Shown: positions 7,736 to 16,972, numbered from the stretch's first letter. The stretch is DNA of 64,000 nt from Halosimplex litoreum (GCF_016065055.1 NZ_CP065856.1:1363836-1427835); one strand, 5' to 3'. Notes: generated by a model not told the origin, from the sequence alone. A program made the numbers and translations.

Positions 7736-8179
7736 ATGGCCACCGTCAGATCCGCCCGACGGGACGAACTGGACGAACTGCTCGAACTGTACCGGCAGCT
7801 CAACCCGGACGACTCCGAACTCGCCCCCGAGGCGGTGGCGGACCTGTGGGACGAGATGCTCGCGGACGACGACCTCGATATCGTGGTCGTCGAGCACGGC
7901 GGGCGCCTGGTCGCCACTTGCCTGCTGTCGGTGACGAAGAATCTGACCAGAGGTGCGCGACCGTTCGCGCTGATCGAGAACGTGGTGACGCGCGAGACCC
8001 ATCGGGGCGAGGGATTCGGCAGCCGGTGCGTCGAGGCGGCGGTCGAGCGGGCCGACGAGCGGGGCTGCTACAAGGTGATGTTGCTGACCGGCACCGACGA
8101 AGCGTGGAAACACGAGTTCTACGAGTCCTGCGGGTTCGACCGCGAGGCCAAGACTGGGTTCACGATGGACCTGCGATAG
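7736..8179 (+). CDS. GNAT family N-acetyltransferase
   Basis: 147 residues with the GNAT order: N-terminal helix pair, strand [17 protein letters not shown], the acetyl-CoA-binding motif A as [16 protein letters not shown] (R-G-E-G-F-G matches Q/R-x-x-G-x-G/A), and late strand YKVMLLTG followed by FYESCGF, the usual C-terminal motif. The acceptor (amine, protein N-terminus or metabolite) is unknown. Monocistronic, divergent from the two small membrane genes. Confidence 0.88.
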   Translation: MATVRSARRDELDELLELYRQLNPDDSELAPEAVADLWDEMLADDDLDIVVVEHGGRLVATCLLSVTKNLTRGARPFALIENVVTRETHRGEGFGSRCVEAAVERADERGCYKVMLLTGTDEAWKHEFYESCGFDREAKTGFTMDLR

Positions 8180-8283
8180 CGCCGGAGGGACAGCGACGGC
8201 CGTGCGAACGGATGGCTCGGCGGGGACAGCGACGGACGGGGCGTTCCGACGGGCTTTTGAACGCGCGTCGAGTTCGACCGGGT

Positions 8284-8670
8284 ATGGCAGATTTCACGGT
8301 CGCCGTCTCCGACCCGGAGGACGGCCACACCTACCAGGTCGAGATCGACGGACAGGACGCCAACCGCTTTATCGGCCGCGAGATCGGTGAGGAAGTCGAC
8401 GGCGGGAGCGTCGGCCTCTCGGGCTACACCGTCGAGATCACCGGCGGCTCCGACGAGACCGGTCGCCCGATGCGCGGCGACGTCCGCGGCACCGAACTCA
8501 AGCAGATCATGCTCGAAGGCGGCACGGGCTACGAGCCCGGCCGCGACGGCGAGCGAAAGCGCGTCACCGTCCGCGGCCGCGAGGTCGGCGACGCCACCCG
8601 TCAGATCAACGCCCGGATCGCCGAGCGCGGCGGCGAGGACCCCGCCGACCTCCTCGGCGACGACGAGTAA
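8284..8670 (+). CDS. rps6e: 30S ribosomal protein S6e
   Basis: 128-residue archaeal S6e, a component of the small ribosomal subunit. Recognised by [18 protein letters not shown], the central [12 protein letters not shown] and [18 protein letters not shown], all characteristic of archaeal S6e; haloarchaeal versions have the same acidic C-terminus ([10 protein letters not shown]). A T-rich TATA-like element CTTTTGA lies 24-30 bases before the ATG, consistent with leaderless initiation. Confidence 0.95.
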   Translation: MADFTVAVSDPEDGHTYQVEIDGQDANRFIGREIGEEVDGGSVGLSGYTVEITGGSDETGRPMRGDVRGTELKQIMLEGGTGYEPGRDGERKRVTVRGREVGDATRQINARIAERGGEDPADLLGDDE

Positions 8671-8791
8671 GCTCGCGACCGGCCTCCGGTCGGAGGCGCT
8701 GCTGTGTTTTGTTTCGCTCCGGCGTGTGCTGTGTGTTGACTCACGTCGAGGAGTGACGGCGGTCCGCGTATCGTCTCCGTCGGCGACCGAG

Positions 8792-9964
8792 TCAGAGCAC
8801 GAAGTCGACGGCGGCGAACGCACCGTAACTCACGCCGAGCGCCAGCACCAGCGATCCGACCCAGGCGGCGACGGTCTTGAGCATCTTCTCGCGGCTGACG
8901 GCGCTGTTGCCGGCGGCGTAGCCGCTGCCGACGATGGCCGAGACGATGATCTCGTTGAACGAGACGGGGATCCCGAAGAAGACGGCGGTCTGGGCGATGG
9001 CGAACGAGGGGATGAGCGCGGCGATCGACCGCCGTGGGCCGAGCGAGGAGTAGTCCTGCGAGAGGGCCTTGATCATCCGCGGCGCGCCGGTCCACGAGCC
9101 GATGAGGAGACCGAGCCCGCCCCCGAGCAGGACGGCGACGATGGGGAGCCCGAAGGGGTCGAGCAGCGGGACCAGCGGGCCGATCGCGAGGCCGACCTGG
9201 CTGCCGCCGGCGGAGAAGGCGACGAGCCCGCCGAGCACGAGCAGGAAGTGCCGTTGCCCGCGCTCGCCGTTCGAGCGGATGTCGACCCAGAGCGCGAGCG
9301 CCGCGACGGCGGCAAAGGCCAGCGAGACGCCGGCGCGGACGGCGAGTAGCGGCGCGTCGACCCCAGTGGCGACTGCGGTGACGACCGAGTCCTGCTCGCC
9401 GGCGGGGCCGAGGAAGACGAACTGGACGTTGGCGAGGATGACGCCGACGACGCCCGCGAGCACGGGGACGGCGAGTCGTTCGGCGACGCCCTCGCTGCGG
9501 AGCAGGCGGGCGGTGGCGTAGGCGACGCCGCCGCCGACGAACGGGACGGCGACCCACAGCGCGGCGATCTGGCGGTACTTGGCCCAGGCGGGGTCGCCCC
9601 CGAGTGCGAGGCCGACGCCGACGACGGCGCCGGTGACGGTGAAGGCGGTGGCGATCGGGTAGCCGGCGAAGACGCCGACGGCGACCAGTATCGCGGCGGT
9701 CGTCAGCCCGACCACGGCGGCGGTCGGCGAGAGCGTCACCCCCTGGATCAGCTCCTGACCGACCGCCTCGGTGACGTTGGCACCCTGGAAGACCGCGCCG
9801 GCCAGGCCGAGGATGCCGACGACGAAGCCGGCGCGCATCACCGAGATCGCGTTGGCGCCGACGGCGGGGGCGAAGGGCGTCGACCCCGACGACCCGGCCC
9901 CGATCGCCCACGCCATGAAGAGACTCGCCGCGGCCGCAACTACGAGGATCGCCAACGATGCCAT
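8792..9964 (-). CDS. PiT family inorganic phosphate transporter
   Basis: A 390-residue polytopic membrane protein with about ten to eleven hydrophobic segments. The duplicated PiT signature is visible: FAPAVGANAISVMRAG near the N-terminus and GSGYAAGNSAVSREKML near the C-terminus, in the two homologous PD001131-type halves. It should import phosphate using an ion gradient (H+ or Na+). No DUF47/PhoU regulator gene accompanies it here, unlike many PiT loci. Convergent to S6e. Confidence 0.9.
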   Translation of the reverse strand: MASLAILVVAAAASLFMAWAIGAGSSGSTPFAPAVGANAISVMRAGFVVGILGLAGAVFQGANVTEAVGQELIQGVTLSPTAAVVGLTTAAILVAVGVFAGYPIATAFTVTGAVVGVGLALGGDPAWAKYRQIAALWVAVPFVGGGVAYATARLLRSEGVAERLAVPVLAGVVGVILANVQFVFLGPAGEQDSVVTAVATGVDAPLLAVRAGVSLAFAAVAALALWVDIRSNGERGQRHFLLVLGGLVAFSAGGSQVGLAIGPLVPLLDPFGLPIVAVLLGGGLGLLIGSWTGAPRMIKALSQDYSSLGPRRSIAALIPSFAIAQTAVFFGIPVSFNEIIVSAIVGSGYAAGNSAVSREKMLKTVAAWVGSLVLALGVSYGAFAAVDFVL

Positions 9965-10048
9965 CTGGCCACGGCTACCGGACGTTCGCTTAATAGCCTG
10001 CCGACTGCGGCGGAGTAGAGCGGGGCAGAAACGAATGCACGCGACCTA

Positions 10049-10750
10049 TCAGGTCGTCTCCGAGTCGGCCTGGTCACCCAGGTCGGGCGCCTCGACGCCT
10101 TCCGCGGCCTCGACGGCGTCGGTCTCTTTCTCGGTGTCGACGTGCCACCGGTCGACCGTCGACTCGTAGTCGGCGAGCTTGTTCGACACCTTGATCTTCA
10201 GGTCGTCGTCGTTGACGTTGATCTCGAAGACGTACTCCGGGCGGTCGTCGCCGTTGACCCGCTGGAGGTTCGCGCTGACGAGTCCGTTGTCGAAGTAGTA
10301 GGGCGCGATCTGGGTCATCACGTTGCGGTAGACGGCGTCTTCGACCTTCCGGACGGCCTTGCGGCCGGCGGAGTCGGCGGCGCGAGCGACGTAGTCCAGC
10401 GACTCGCCCCACTTGTCGACGGCCTCGTCGGTCTCCTCGTCTTCGAGCCGTTCGTAGGACTCGGTGAGCTTCTCGCCGGCCTTCTGCAGGTCCTCGTCGG
10501 GGTCCTTGCCGGCCTTCTCACCCTCGCCTTCCTCGACGCTGGCCTGGTCGGCGGTCTTCTCGTTGACGTCCTCGTCGAGTCGCTCGTGGCTCTTGGGTCG
10601 CCACTCGTCGAACTCGTCGAGGGCGGCCAGGGACACGTCCTCTTCGCCGTCCTCGCGCAGGTCCTTCAGCGCGCGGACGATCCGTTCGCCGTGTTCGACG
10701 GCGTCGACCCACCCGCCGCGCTGTTTGAACCCGGAGACGCTCTCCTCCAT
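10049..10750 (-). CDS. Conserved haloarchaeal protein (DUF5828-like)
   Basis: 233 acidic residues. Begins MEESVSGFKQRGGWVDAVEHG, followed by a charged, probably helical middle (about residues 60-125, Glu/Lys/Asp rich) and an alpha/beta-looking section ending in VFEINVNDDDLKIKVSNKL. I recall this pattern as a family restricted to haloarchaea with no known function. The start ATG overlaps the stop of the upstream small gene as TAATG, so the two are translated together. Confidence 0.75.
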   Translation of the reverse strand: MEESVSGFKQRGGWVDAVEHGERIVRALKDLREDGEEDVSLAALDEFDEWRPKSHERLDEDVNEKTADQASVEEGEGEKAGKDPDEDLQKAGEKLTESYERLEDEETDEAVDKWGESLDYVARAADSAGRKAVRKVEDAVYRNVMTQIAPYYFDNGLVSANLQRVNGDDRPEYVFEINVNDDDLKIKVSNKLADYESTVDRWHVDTEKETDAVEAAEGVEAPDLGDQADSETT

Positions 10751-10965
10751 TATCGCCCGTAGGTAAGCCGCGTCGCGACTTCGTCTAGCTTCCCCTTGAC
10801 GCGACCCAGCAGGATCTGCGGCACCGCGACCCGACGCATCTCGTCTTCGGGGACCTCGATGCGCGCGTCGCCGTACGGGTCGCGGTCGCCGTCGTCGCTC
10901 TCCGTAGTGTCGACGACGCTGCTCATGGCGCAGCGACCGCACGTTTCTGTCTCTTTCGGAGCCAT
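10750..10965 (-). CDS. Conserved haloarchaeal small protein with CxxC
   Basis: 71 residues: MAPKETETCGRCAM carries a C-x-x-C pair at the N-terminus, then an acidic linker and a basic, probably helical C-terminus (VAVPQILLGRVKGKLDEV). An alternative ATG 13 codons in would drop the Cys pair. Coupled by a one-base overlap to the downstream acidic protein, suggesting a joint role. No known function. Confidence 0.65.
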   Translation of the reverse strand: MAPKETETCGRCAMSSVVDTTESDDGDRDPYGDARIEVPEDEMRRVAVPQILLGRVKGKLDEVATRLTYGR

Positions 10966-11150
10966 CGATTCGTCTCCGCCTTGTCGCTCGGAGTGGTTAA
11001 GCTTTCGCCAGTCATCCTTTCGCCGGTCGGTGGTTTCCTCGGCACGGGCCGCGCCTGCGAGAACCCCCGTCTGCTCACGGCTTCGCCGTTCGCACGGTCC
11101 GGGGGAGCGTCGCTCCCTCGCTGCTCACGCGGAAGGCCGAGCGCGGGCGC

Positions 11151-12077
11151 TCACGCGTCGGCCAACCCGGGCTTGGGATTCGAGACGCGGATCGTCGTGC
11201 CGACGCGCGATGTCTCCGAGGGGACGAACACGTCCGTGTCGACCGTCCGCGTCGTGCCCGGCCAGGCGGTCCCGACCTTGCAGGTGCGGCTGGAGATGGA
11301 CGCGCCGCCCGCGTCGTAGAACTGGACGAGCACGTCGACATCGACCGCCTCACCTTCGTTGCTGACGGTGAGTTCCACGCGGCCGAGTCGATCCCTGATC
11401 TCGCTCACGTCGACCTCGTTGCCCTCGCCGTCGTAGAAGACGATGCGGTCCAGAGTGACGTGTTCGGTGTCGCTGTCGATATACCGGAACAGCCCGTCGC
11501 TGATCGCCTCGTAGAGGTCGTCCCCTTCGGTTCCCTCCTCGAAGAGCGCGCCGATCGGGTTGAGGTCGGCGCGCAGGTCGCTCGCGATCGTTCTCCGGTT
11601 GCCCGTGTTGGTCTTCAGCCGGAGGTAGTCCCTGATGAACGGGTCGAACTGCTCCGGGAGGTCGCCGTCGTACATCTCGGCGTAGGTCCGAAGCTCGTCG
11701 TCGAAGTTGATCATCGGCGGGAGGGGGGCCGCCTTCCTGTCCGTTGGCACCCACGGCCGTGCGGACCTATCCGCCCGCCCGGTCGTCGCCACGGCCGCGT
11801 CACCCGCCGCTTGCTCGAAGTACCCGAGCGAATCGAGCAGCGCCGCGAAGATGGCGCTGAGAACGGTGACGAACAGGACACCGGCGGTCAGCAGGTGAGA
11901 GATCGGCTCCGGAAGCGTGAACTGGAACAGCGCGATGAACACACAGGTCACGCTCCCGACGACGAGCAGGAACGACCCGACGTTGGCGTCCTCGCCGGTG
12001 ACGAACGTGATGCTCTCGAGGAATTTCGAGTCGGCTGCCGCCGCCGCGCTCTCGTCGGCAGGGTCACTCGAACTCAT
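11151..12077 (-). CDS. Hypothetical membrane-anchored protein
   Basis: 308 residues. Two hydrophobic segments (about residues 34-55, GSFLLVVGSVTCVFIALF, and 64-85, LLTAGVLFVTVLSAIFAALL) are followed by a large soluble part. The last ~90 residues are beta-rich (VTLDRIVFYDGEGNEVDV; VELTVSNEGEAVDVDVLVQF), like an immunoglobulin-type or CARDB-type fold. It is 3 bases downstream of a second small membrane protein gene, so the two form an operon. The 3' flank (11040-11150) has GC-rich palindromes such as GGGAGCG-T-CGCTCCC that may help end transcription. Confidence 0.7.
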   Translation of the reverse strand: MSSSDPADESAAAAADSKFLESITFVTGEDANVGSFLLVVGSVTCVFIALFQFTLPEPISHLLTAGVLFVTVLSAIFAALLDSLGYFEQAAGDAAVATTGRADRSARPWVPTDRKAAPLPPMINFDDELRTYAEMYDGDLPEQFDPFIRDYLRLKTNTGNRRTIASDLRADLNPIGALFEEGTEGDDLYEAISDGLFRYIDSDTEHVTLDRIVFYDGEGNEVDVSEIRDRLGRVELTVSNEGEAVDVDVLVQFYDAGGASISSRTCKVGTAWPGTTRTVDTDVFVPSETSRVGTTIRVSNPKPGLADA

Positions 12078-12080
12078 GGC

Positions 12081-12320
12081 TCAGCCGACCGCCCTGTTTT
12101 CGGCGTTCTCTCTGCTCTTCTCGACCGCCCGCTGGAGCACCTGGACGAGGTGTGACACCCACAGCCCCGCAGTGAAGCCGAACAGGGTGCCGACCGTGGT
12201 GATCCGAACGGGGTCCTGGAGCGGTGAGAGCGCGGCGACGATACACAGCGCACCGAACACGACCATCAGGCCGTACTGAACGCGCGTCTCTAGAGCCGCC
12301 CGCCGTATCTCGGGTAACAT
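12081..12320 (-). CDS. Hypothetical small membrane protein, two helices
   Basis: 79 residues with hydrophobic segments GLMVVFGALCIVAALSPL and TVGTLFGFTAGLWVSHLV and a basic/polar C-terminal helix (LQRAVEKSRENAENR). First gene of a two-gene unit with the 308-residue membrane protein, which also begins with two membrane helices. Function unknown. Confidence 0.65.
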   Translation of the reverse strand: MLPEIRRAALETRVQYGLMVVFGALCIVAALSPLQDPVRITTVGTLFGFTAGLWVSHLVQVLQRAVEKSRENAENRAVG

Positions 12321-12808
12321 GTGTCTGAATAGAGGAGTCGTATCCGGTTAAGTCTACGGCGGGGAAACGAAGACCATCACGCGAGGATTCCCCGCCTCGA
12401 CCGCGAGCGGTTCGGTTACAGGGCCGGTGGGTGCGTTCGAGTCTGACCGGCAATACCGGGACGTACCGGAACGGGACCATCGAGTGTCTGCTCGACGGCT
12501 GGCCTCCGTCCGGCCTCGCGCTGCTCGGCGATCCCCGGACGCCCGGAACGCCGAAACCGGCCGGTAGCCGAGCGTTCGGCTCGGACGCTCCGGTCACGGG
12601 GACGAGTGTTCGTCCGACTGACGACCCGTTACCCGGTTACAGTTCGACCGAGAACGAGAGTTCGACGGATTCGTGCTCTGTATCCGGCACGATTCTCTGG
12701 GAGATGCGCTGATCGGTAGGGATGCCGGTAGTCGACGAGCGAAGTGACCAGGTCGAAGATGGGGCCCGGGCCGGACGTTTATGTCGCCCGCCCACGTTCG
12801 GGTGAGAC
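12321..12808. other. 488-base stretch without a confident gene
   Basis: No reading frame here has convincing haloarchaeal composition. On the minus strand at about 12637-12720 a short open stretch ends in SVELSFSVEL-stop and looks like a real protein C-terminus, but it loses its frame upstream, so it may be the tail of a decayed gene. The right end is the promoter region of the two plus-strand genes that follow. Confidence 0.5.
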
Positions 12809-12952
12809 ATGAGAGACCATCACGTGGAGGTGGCGGGGACGCTCTCCGTCGGGACGCCCGGGGAGACCTACGAGGTGGGGGCCGACCAGGGGGCGGTCGC
12901 GCTGGTGGTCGGCGCGCCGGCCGTCGACGACGACCACCCCTGTGAGCCATGA
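12809..12952 (+). CDS. Micro-protein coupled to downstream conserved gene
   Basis: A 47-residue acidic frame (MRDHHVEVAGTLSVGTPGET...DDHPCEP). Its stop overlaps the next start as ATGA, the coupling arrangement used throughout this chromosome, and it is preceded by TTTATGTCG about 25-30 bases upstream, a plausible TATA box. Composition (Val/Gly/Asp rich) is coding-like. No homology recognised. Confidence 0.5.
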   Translation: MRDHHVEVAGTLSVGTPGETYEVGADQGAVALVVGAPAVDDDHPCEP

Positions 12953-13581
12953 GTGACCGGGAGACCGCCGAGGACGCCGACGAGGTGGCCGCCGCGGATC
13001 TCGACGAGAAGACGGCGACGGGGGAGGCGCCCGAGGACGTGCCGGTCTGGGACGACGAGTACGTCGAGCGGGTGAGCGGGCGGCTCATGCACAACTTCGA
13101 CCTGGAGAAGGGGCGAACGGTCGCGGGGGAGTCGTTCACGCTGTACGGCCGGATGGATATCGAGAGCCGCAAGCAGCTGTTTCACGCGGCGCTGAACTAC
13201 GCGAACCACGGGTCGACCGAACACCTGTTCGTCGCCCGCCGAGATAGTGTGGGGGTCGCGGATCTGGAAGCCGACGTCGAGTGGGCCCACGACCTGGCCG
13301 ACGAATGGATCGACGCCGACGAGGAGCACTTCAGCACGGACTTCACGGTGGCACTGGTAGTGCCGGCGATTCCGGCGGCGGTCCGGGAGTTCGTCGAGGG
13401 GTTCAAAGACCGGACGCTGATCAGGTACGGCTACTACGGCCACTACGAGGTGAACCTCGTCGTGGTTGCGCCGGAGCGCGAGGAGGTCGTGACGAGTCGA
13501 GCGACCGACCTCGACCGGGCGTTCGACCTGTGGGCCGAGAGCGAAGCGGAGTCGTCGGGACTCCTGAGTAGGCTGTTTTAG
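12949..13581 (+). CDS. Conserved haloarchaeal protein next to cstA
   Basis: 210 residues, strongly acidic at the N-terminus (ETAEDADEVAAADLDE) then an alpha/beta domain with HNFDLEKGRTVAGESFTLYG and two hydrophobic strands FTVALVVPAIPAAV and EVNLVVVAPEREEVV. No membrane segment. It converges on the cstA gene with a 4-base overlap of the stop codons. Function unknown; a link to CstA is only positional. Confidence 0.75.
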   Translation: MSDRETAEDADEVAAADLDEKTATGEAPEDVPVWDDEYVERVSGRLMHNFDLEKGRTVAGESFTLYGRMDIESRKQLFHAALNYANHGSTEHLFVARRDSVGVADLEADVEWAHDLADEWIDADEEHFSTDFTVALVVPAIPAAVREFVEGFKDRTLIRYGYYGHYEVNLVVVAPEREEVVTSRATDLDRAFDLWAESEAESSGLLSRLF

Positions 13582-15443
13582 TCGTCGCCGGCTTCGACGC
13601 CGCCGCCTTCGGCCGAGCCGACGATGGCCTCGCGGTCGAGACCGCCGCGGGCCTCCCTGATGTTGTCGTAGCTGAACCAGACGAGGCCGAAGATGAGTCC
13701 GACGAGCACCAGCGCGATGACGCTCTGGAAGACGAGCGAGGCGGCGCCGATGGTGCCGCTGTAGTCGCCGGTCATGAGGGCCATGGGGTTGCGGTAGACG
13801 CCGATGGTCACCAGCGCGACGACGGTCACCGCGAGCATGAAAACGAGCGGCGCGCCGGTGCTGACGAGCTGTTTGTTGTCGTCCCAGTTGGCGAGCCAGA
13901 CGGTCGCGACCAGCAGCGCGAGCGCCGCGAGCGCCTGGTTCGCGCCGCCAAAGAGGGGCCAGATGTTCGACCACTGGCCGGAGGCGACGAGGAAGTAGCC
14001 CGCCAGCGAGAGGACGCCGGCGTTGACGTAGCGGTTCGTGACCGTGCGTTCGAGGTCGGTCTCGGGCGTGCCGACGATCTCTTCTAACATGTACCGACCG
14101 AGTCGCATCGCGGTGTCGGTGCTGGTCAGCAGGAAGCTGACGAAGACGAGGCCGATGAACGTCGCCGCGGCGGTGACGCCGAGGCCGAAGACGGTGAGCA
14201 GGGCGCCGCCGCCCGCGGGGAAGGTCACGAGCGCGGAACTGAGCGAGTCGCCCGCGCCGACGACCAGCGAGACGGCGAGGATCGCGGTGACGGCGAGCAG
14301 CCCCTCGCCGAGCATGCCGCCGTAGCCGATGAGGCGGGCGTCGGACTCCTGGTTGAGCTGTTTGGCGGTCGTGCCCGAGGAGACCAGCGAGTGGAAGCCG
14401 CTGATGGTCCCGCAGGCGATGGTGACGAACAGGAACGGGAACAGCGCCCCCAGGTCCTGGTGGATGAAGCCGGTCCAGCCGGGGATCTGCGTGGTGAGCG
14501 ACGTGACCCGGACGCCCTCGATGCCCGCGGAGGCGACGTTGATCGTGATGTCGGTGAAGCCGACCACGGTGCCGACGACGGCGCCGAGGATCATGCCGCC
14601 GACGCCGACGTACAGCAGGCTGGAGGTGAGGAAGTCGCGGGGCTGGAGCAACACCCAGACGGGCAGGACGCTCGCTGCGAAGGCGTAGAGGACGGTCACG
14701 AGCACCCAGCCGGCCATGTTGGGGTTGGCCGCGCTCGCCAGCGGGAGGAACTCGCCGCCGGAGCCGAGCAGGACGATGGTGTCGGCCGGCAGGCCCTCGC
14801 GGGCGAACATGGCGACGGGGTACTGGAGGCCGACCCAGACGCCGCCGAACACCATCGCCACGAAGGCGGCGGCCCCCGGCAAGAAGGGACCGTTCAGCTG
14901 GTAGAGGTACACCCCGAAGAGGATCGCCAGGGCGATGTAGACGAACGACGCCGTCGCCGTCCACGGGAAGGCGTCGAACACCAGCCCGATCAGATAGGCG
15001 AACGCGGCGATGACGAGGATGATCGTCAGGTACGCGAACCACAGCAGCATGTCCTTGCCCCGCTTGCCGACGTACTGGCCGATGATGTACCCGATCGACT
15101 TGCCCTCGTGGCGGACGCTCGACGACAGCGACATGAAGTCGTGGACCGCGCCGAACAGCGGGTTGCCGATCGCGACCCAGACGATCGCTGGGATCCACCC
15201 GAACGCCGCGGCGGCCGTGATCGGCCCCGCGATCGGTGCGCCGCCCGCGATACTGGAGTAGTGATGCCCGAGTAAGACCGGCTTTTTCGACGGGACGTAC
15301 TCCTGGCCGTCGTCGTACTTATGCGCCGGTGTCTCGCGGTCGTCGTCGAGCTCGACGAACCGAGCCAGGTACCTGGAATACCCCAGATACCCCACCGAGA
15401 ACGTTGCCAGTGCCGCGATCGCGAGCCACATCACCTGTACCAT
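13578..15443 (-). CDS. cstA: Carbon starvation protein CstA (peptide/pyruvate transporter family)
   Basis: A 621-residue polytopic membrane protein with about 16-17 hydrophobic segments. The CstA N-terminal region is clear: FVELDDDRETPAHKYDDGQE, followed by HHYSSIAGGAPIAGPITAAA, then GNPLFGAVHDFMSLSSSVRH and GKSIGYIIGQYVGKRG, all signature stretches of PF02554. Bacterial members (CstA, BtsT) import peptides or pyruvate when carbon is short; the archaeal substrate is not known. A TATA-like box lies 38 bases before the ATG. Confidence 0.92.
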   Translation of the reverse strand: MVQVMWLAIAALATFSVGYLGYSRYLARFVELDDDRETPAHKYDDGQEYVPSKKPVLLGHHYSSIAGGAPIAGPITAAAAFGWIPAIVWVAIGNPLFGAVHDFMSLSSSVRHEGKSIGYIIGQYVGKRGKDMLLWFAYLTIILVIAAFAYLIGLVFDAFPWTATASFVYIALAILFGVYLYQLNGPFLPGAAAFVAMVFGGVWVGLQYPVAMFAREGLPADTIVLLGSGGEFLPLASAANPNMAGWVLVTVLYAFAASVLPVWVLLQPRDFLTSSLLYVGVGGMILGAVVGTVVGFTDITINVASAGIEGVRVTSLTTQIPGWTGFIHQDLGALFPFLFVTIACGTISGFHSLVSSGTTAKQLNQESDARLIGYGGMLGEGLLAVTAILAVSLVVGAGDSLSSALVTFPAGGGALLTVFGLGVTAAATFIGLVFVSFLLTSTDTAMRLGRYMLEEIVGTPETDLERTVTNRYVNAGVLSLAGYFLVASGQWSNIWPLFGGANQALAALALLVATVWLANWDDNKQLVSTGAPLVFMLAVTVVALVTIGVYRNPMALMTGDYSGTIGAASLVFQSVIALVLVGLIFGLVWFSYDNIREARGGLDREAIVGSAEGGGVEAGDD

Positions 15444-15479
15444 GTGTTGTCACCACACACCACACATCTCGAAAGAACA

Positions 15480-15487
15480 CTATAAAA
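15480..15487 (-). promoter_or_regulatory. Putative TATA box of cstA
   Basis: TTTTATAG on the minus strand, 38 bases upstream of the cstA ATG in an AT-rich patch (CACTATAAAACCGG on the plus strand). The spacing allows a short leader of roughly ten bases. Confidence 0.5.
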
Positions 15488-15594
15488 CCGGAAGATCATG
15501 ATATAGATTATTCGATAGTTAACGGCAGGGAAACGGCGGTAAGTGCGGTCGAGCGCCGGCCGCTGGATCGGTCGTCGACGCTCTGGCGGGGCGG

Positions 15595-16566
15595 TCAGTG
15601 TGCCGCGGGCGCGGCGTCGGCGTCGATGGCGAGGTCGTCGGCCACCGCGGCGAGCAGGTCGCCTCTCACCTCGCGGACGCGTGACTCGATCTCGGCGACG
15701 ACCGGTTCGTCGAACGCCCGGCGGATCTCGTCGATCCGTTCGCGCTCGGTCGCGACGCGCTCGCGCAGCCACGTCGCGCCTCGCCCTTGCTCGTCGTCGT
15801 CGGGCGCGGGCGTCACCCGGTTGACGACGAACCCTTCGACGCCCAGATCCTGCTCGGCCATCTCCGCGACCGCCCGCTCGGTCTCGCGGATCGATAGCTC
15901 GTCGGGGTTGACCACGAGGAAGAAGGCCGCGTCCTCGCGCAGCGTCCGGCCGGCGAACTCGAAGCGCTCCTTACGGCCCTGCAGGTGGGCGATCAGCGGG
16001 TCCTCGTCGAGCTTCTGTCGGGCCTCGCGGTCACCGACGGCCGCCTTCTCGAACAGGTCGACCGACTTCGTCCGCTTGGCGACGAGGCGCTCGATCCAGC
16101 CTTCGAGGAACTCCGGGAGCGCGAGCAGCCGTAGGGTCCCCCCGGTCGGCGAGGTGTCGAAGACGACGCGGTCGTAGTCGTCGGCCTCGCGCATGACCTG
16201 GACGAATCGGTCGAACAGCGCGGCCTCGTAGGCGCCGGGCGTCCGGTGGGCGAGTTCGATCTGGCGGTCGATCTCGTTGACGATAGCGGCGCTGACCTGC
16301 TCGTTCATCCGTCGCCGGATCTCCCCCATGTGTCGCTCGACTTCCTCGTCGGGGTCGATCTCCATGGCCCACAGGCGCTCGTGGCCCTCGACCGCACGCG
16401 GGTCGTCGTCGAAGGTCTGGTCGAACACGTCGGCGGTGCTGTGGGCCGGGTCCGTCGAGACGACGAGCGTGTCCAGCCCCGCCTCGGCGCATTTCAGCGC
16501 GTACGCACAGGAGACGGTCGTCTTGCCGACACCGCCCTTCCCGCCGAAGAAGACGAACTGCTCCAC
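15595..16566 (-). CDS. Get3/ArsA-family ATPase
   Basis: A 323-residue P-loop ATPase. The deviant Walker A GGKGGVGKTT spans residues 8-17, followed by VVSTDPAHSTADVFDQ (the A-loop/switch I of the family), VVFDTSPTGGTLRLL (switch II) and FFLVVNPDELSIRETER. Single ArsA-type domain, length of Get3/TRC40 proteins. No CxxC zinc pair is visible, so it differs from eukaryotic Get3 in its dimer contact. Tail-anchored protein targeting or anion pumping are the known roles of relatives; neither can be chosen. GTG start. Downstream of two other minus-strand genes. Confidence 0.88.
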   Translation of the reverse strand: MEQFVFFGGKGGVGKTTVSCAYALKCAEAGLDTLVVSTDPAHSTADVFDQTFDDDPRAVEGHERLWAMEIDPDEEVERHMGEIRRRMNEQVSAAIVNEIDRQIELAHRTPGAYEAALFDRFVQVMREADDYDRVVFDTSPTGGTLRLLALPEFLEGWIERLVAKRTKSVDLFEKAAVGDREARQKLDEDPLIAHLQGRKERFEFAGRTLREDAAFFLVVNPDELSIRETERAVAEMAEQDLGVEGFVVNRVTPAPDDDEQGRGATWLRERVATERERIDEIRRAFDEPVVAEIESRVREVRGDLLAAVADDLAIDADAAPAAH

Positions 16567-16657
16567 GGTCAGGTCTCCCGCCGTCCGGGCCCGCTCGGGC
16601 CGGACCCCCTTCCGGTCCCGCTCGGTTCGATCCGTCCGCGGTCGGTGGACCCCGCCA

Positions 16658-16972
16658 TCAGTGGACGTGGTACTGCTGGCCTTTGCGTTCGAGCCACGAC
16701 CCCCGATCCCACATGCGGCGCTCCCAGGCCTCGAACTCCTCGGCGAGGTACGGCAGGAGTTCGGCCGTGTAGTACGACGCCGGGCTCGGAATGCCGAAGG
16801 CGTCGGCGAAACAGGCGAACAGGAACGTGTCCTCGACGTCCTCGGCCTCCTTCTCGATCTTCTCGAAGGAGGGATGCTCGACCATCCCGTGATAGAACCC
16901 GTGGAGCCACTCCGCGACCCACTCGCGGAACGACGCGATGCGGTCGACGAGCGACCGGCCGTCGTCCATCAT
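16658..16972 (-). CDS. Conserved haloarchaeal protein upstream of the Get3/ArsA ATPase
   Basis: 104 residues, soluble and helical-looking, rich in Trp, Phe and Tyr: REWVAEWLHGFYHGMVEH, then FLFACFADAFGIPSP and LLPYLAEEFEAWERRMW, ending in a short basic segment with HVH at the terminus. It precedes the ATPase gene by 91 bases on the same strand, so the two may be cotranscribed. I do not recognise a named family. Confidence 0.75.
   Translation of the reverse strand: MMDDGRSLVDRIASFREWVAEWLHGFYHGMVEHPSFEKIEKEAEDVEDTFLFACFADAFGIPSPASYYTAELLPYLAEEFEAWERRMWDRGSWLERKGQQYHVH

Noticed and set aside
11055-11130. GC-rich palindromes as a possible regulatory RNA
   Set aside because: Short simple hairpins (CGGCTTCGCCG, GGGAGCGTCGCTCCC) are common in haloarchaeal spacers; nothing beyond a possible 3' end signal is supported.
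12431-12712. 93-codon plus-strand frame
   Set aside because: Ser/Thr/Pro/Gly-rich without acidic bias or conserved pattern; overlaps an equally poor minus-strand frame.
12868-15198. 776-codon open frame in another frame of the cstA strand
   Set aside because: Arg-rich shadow of cstA, whose own frame carries conserved CstA signatures.
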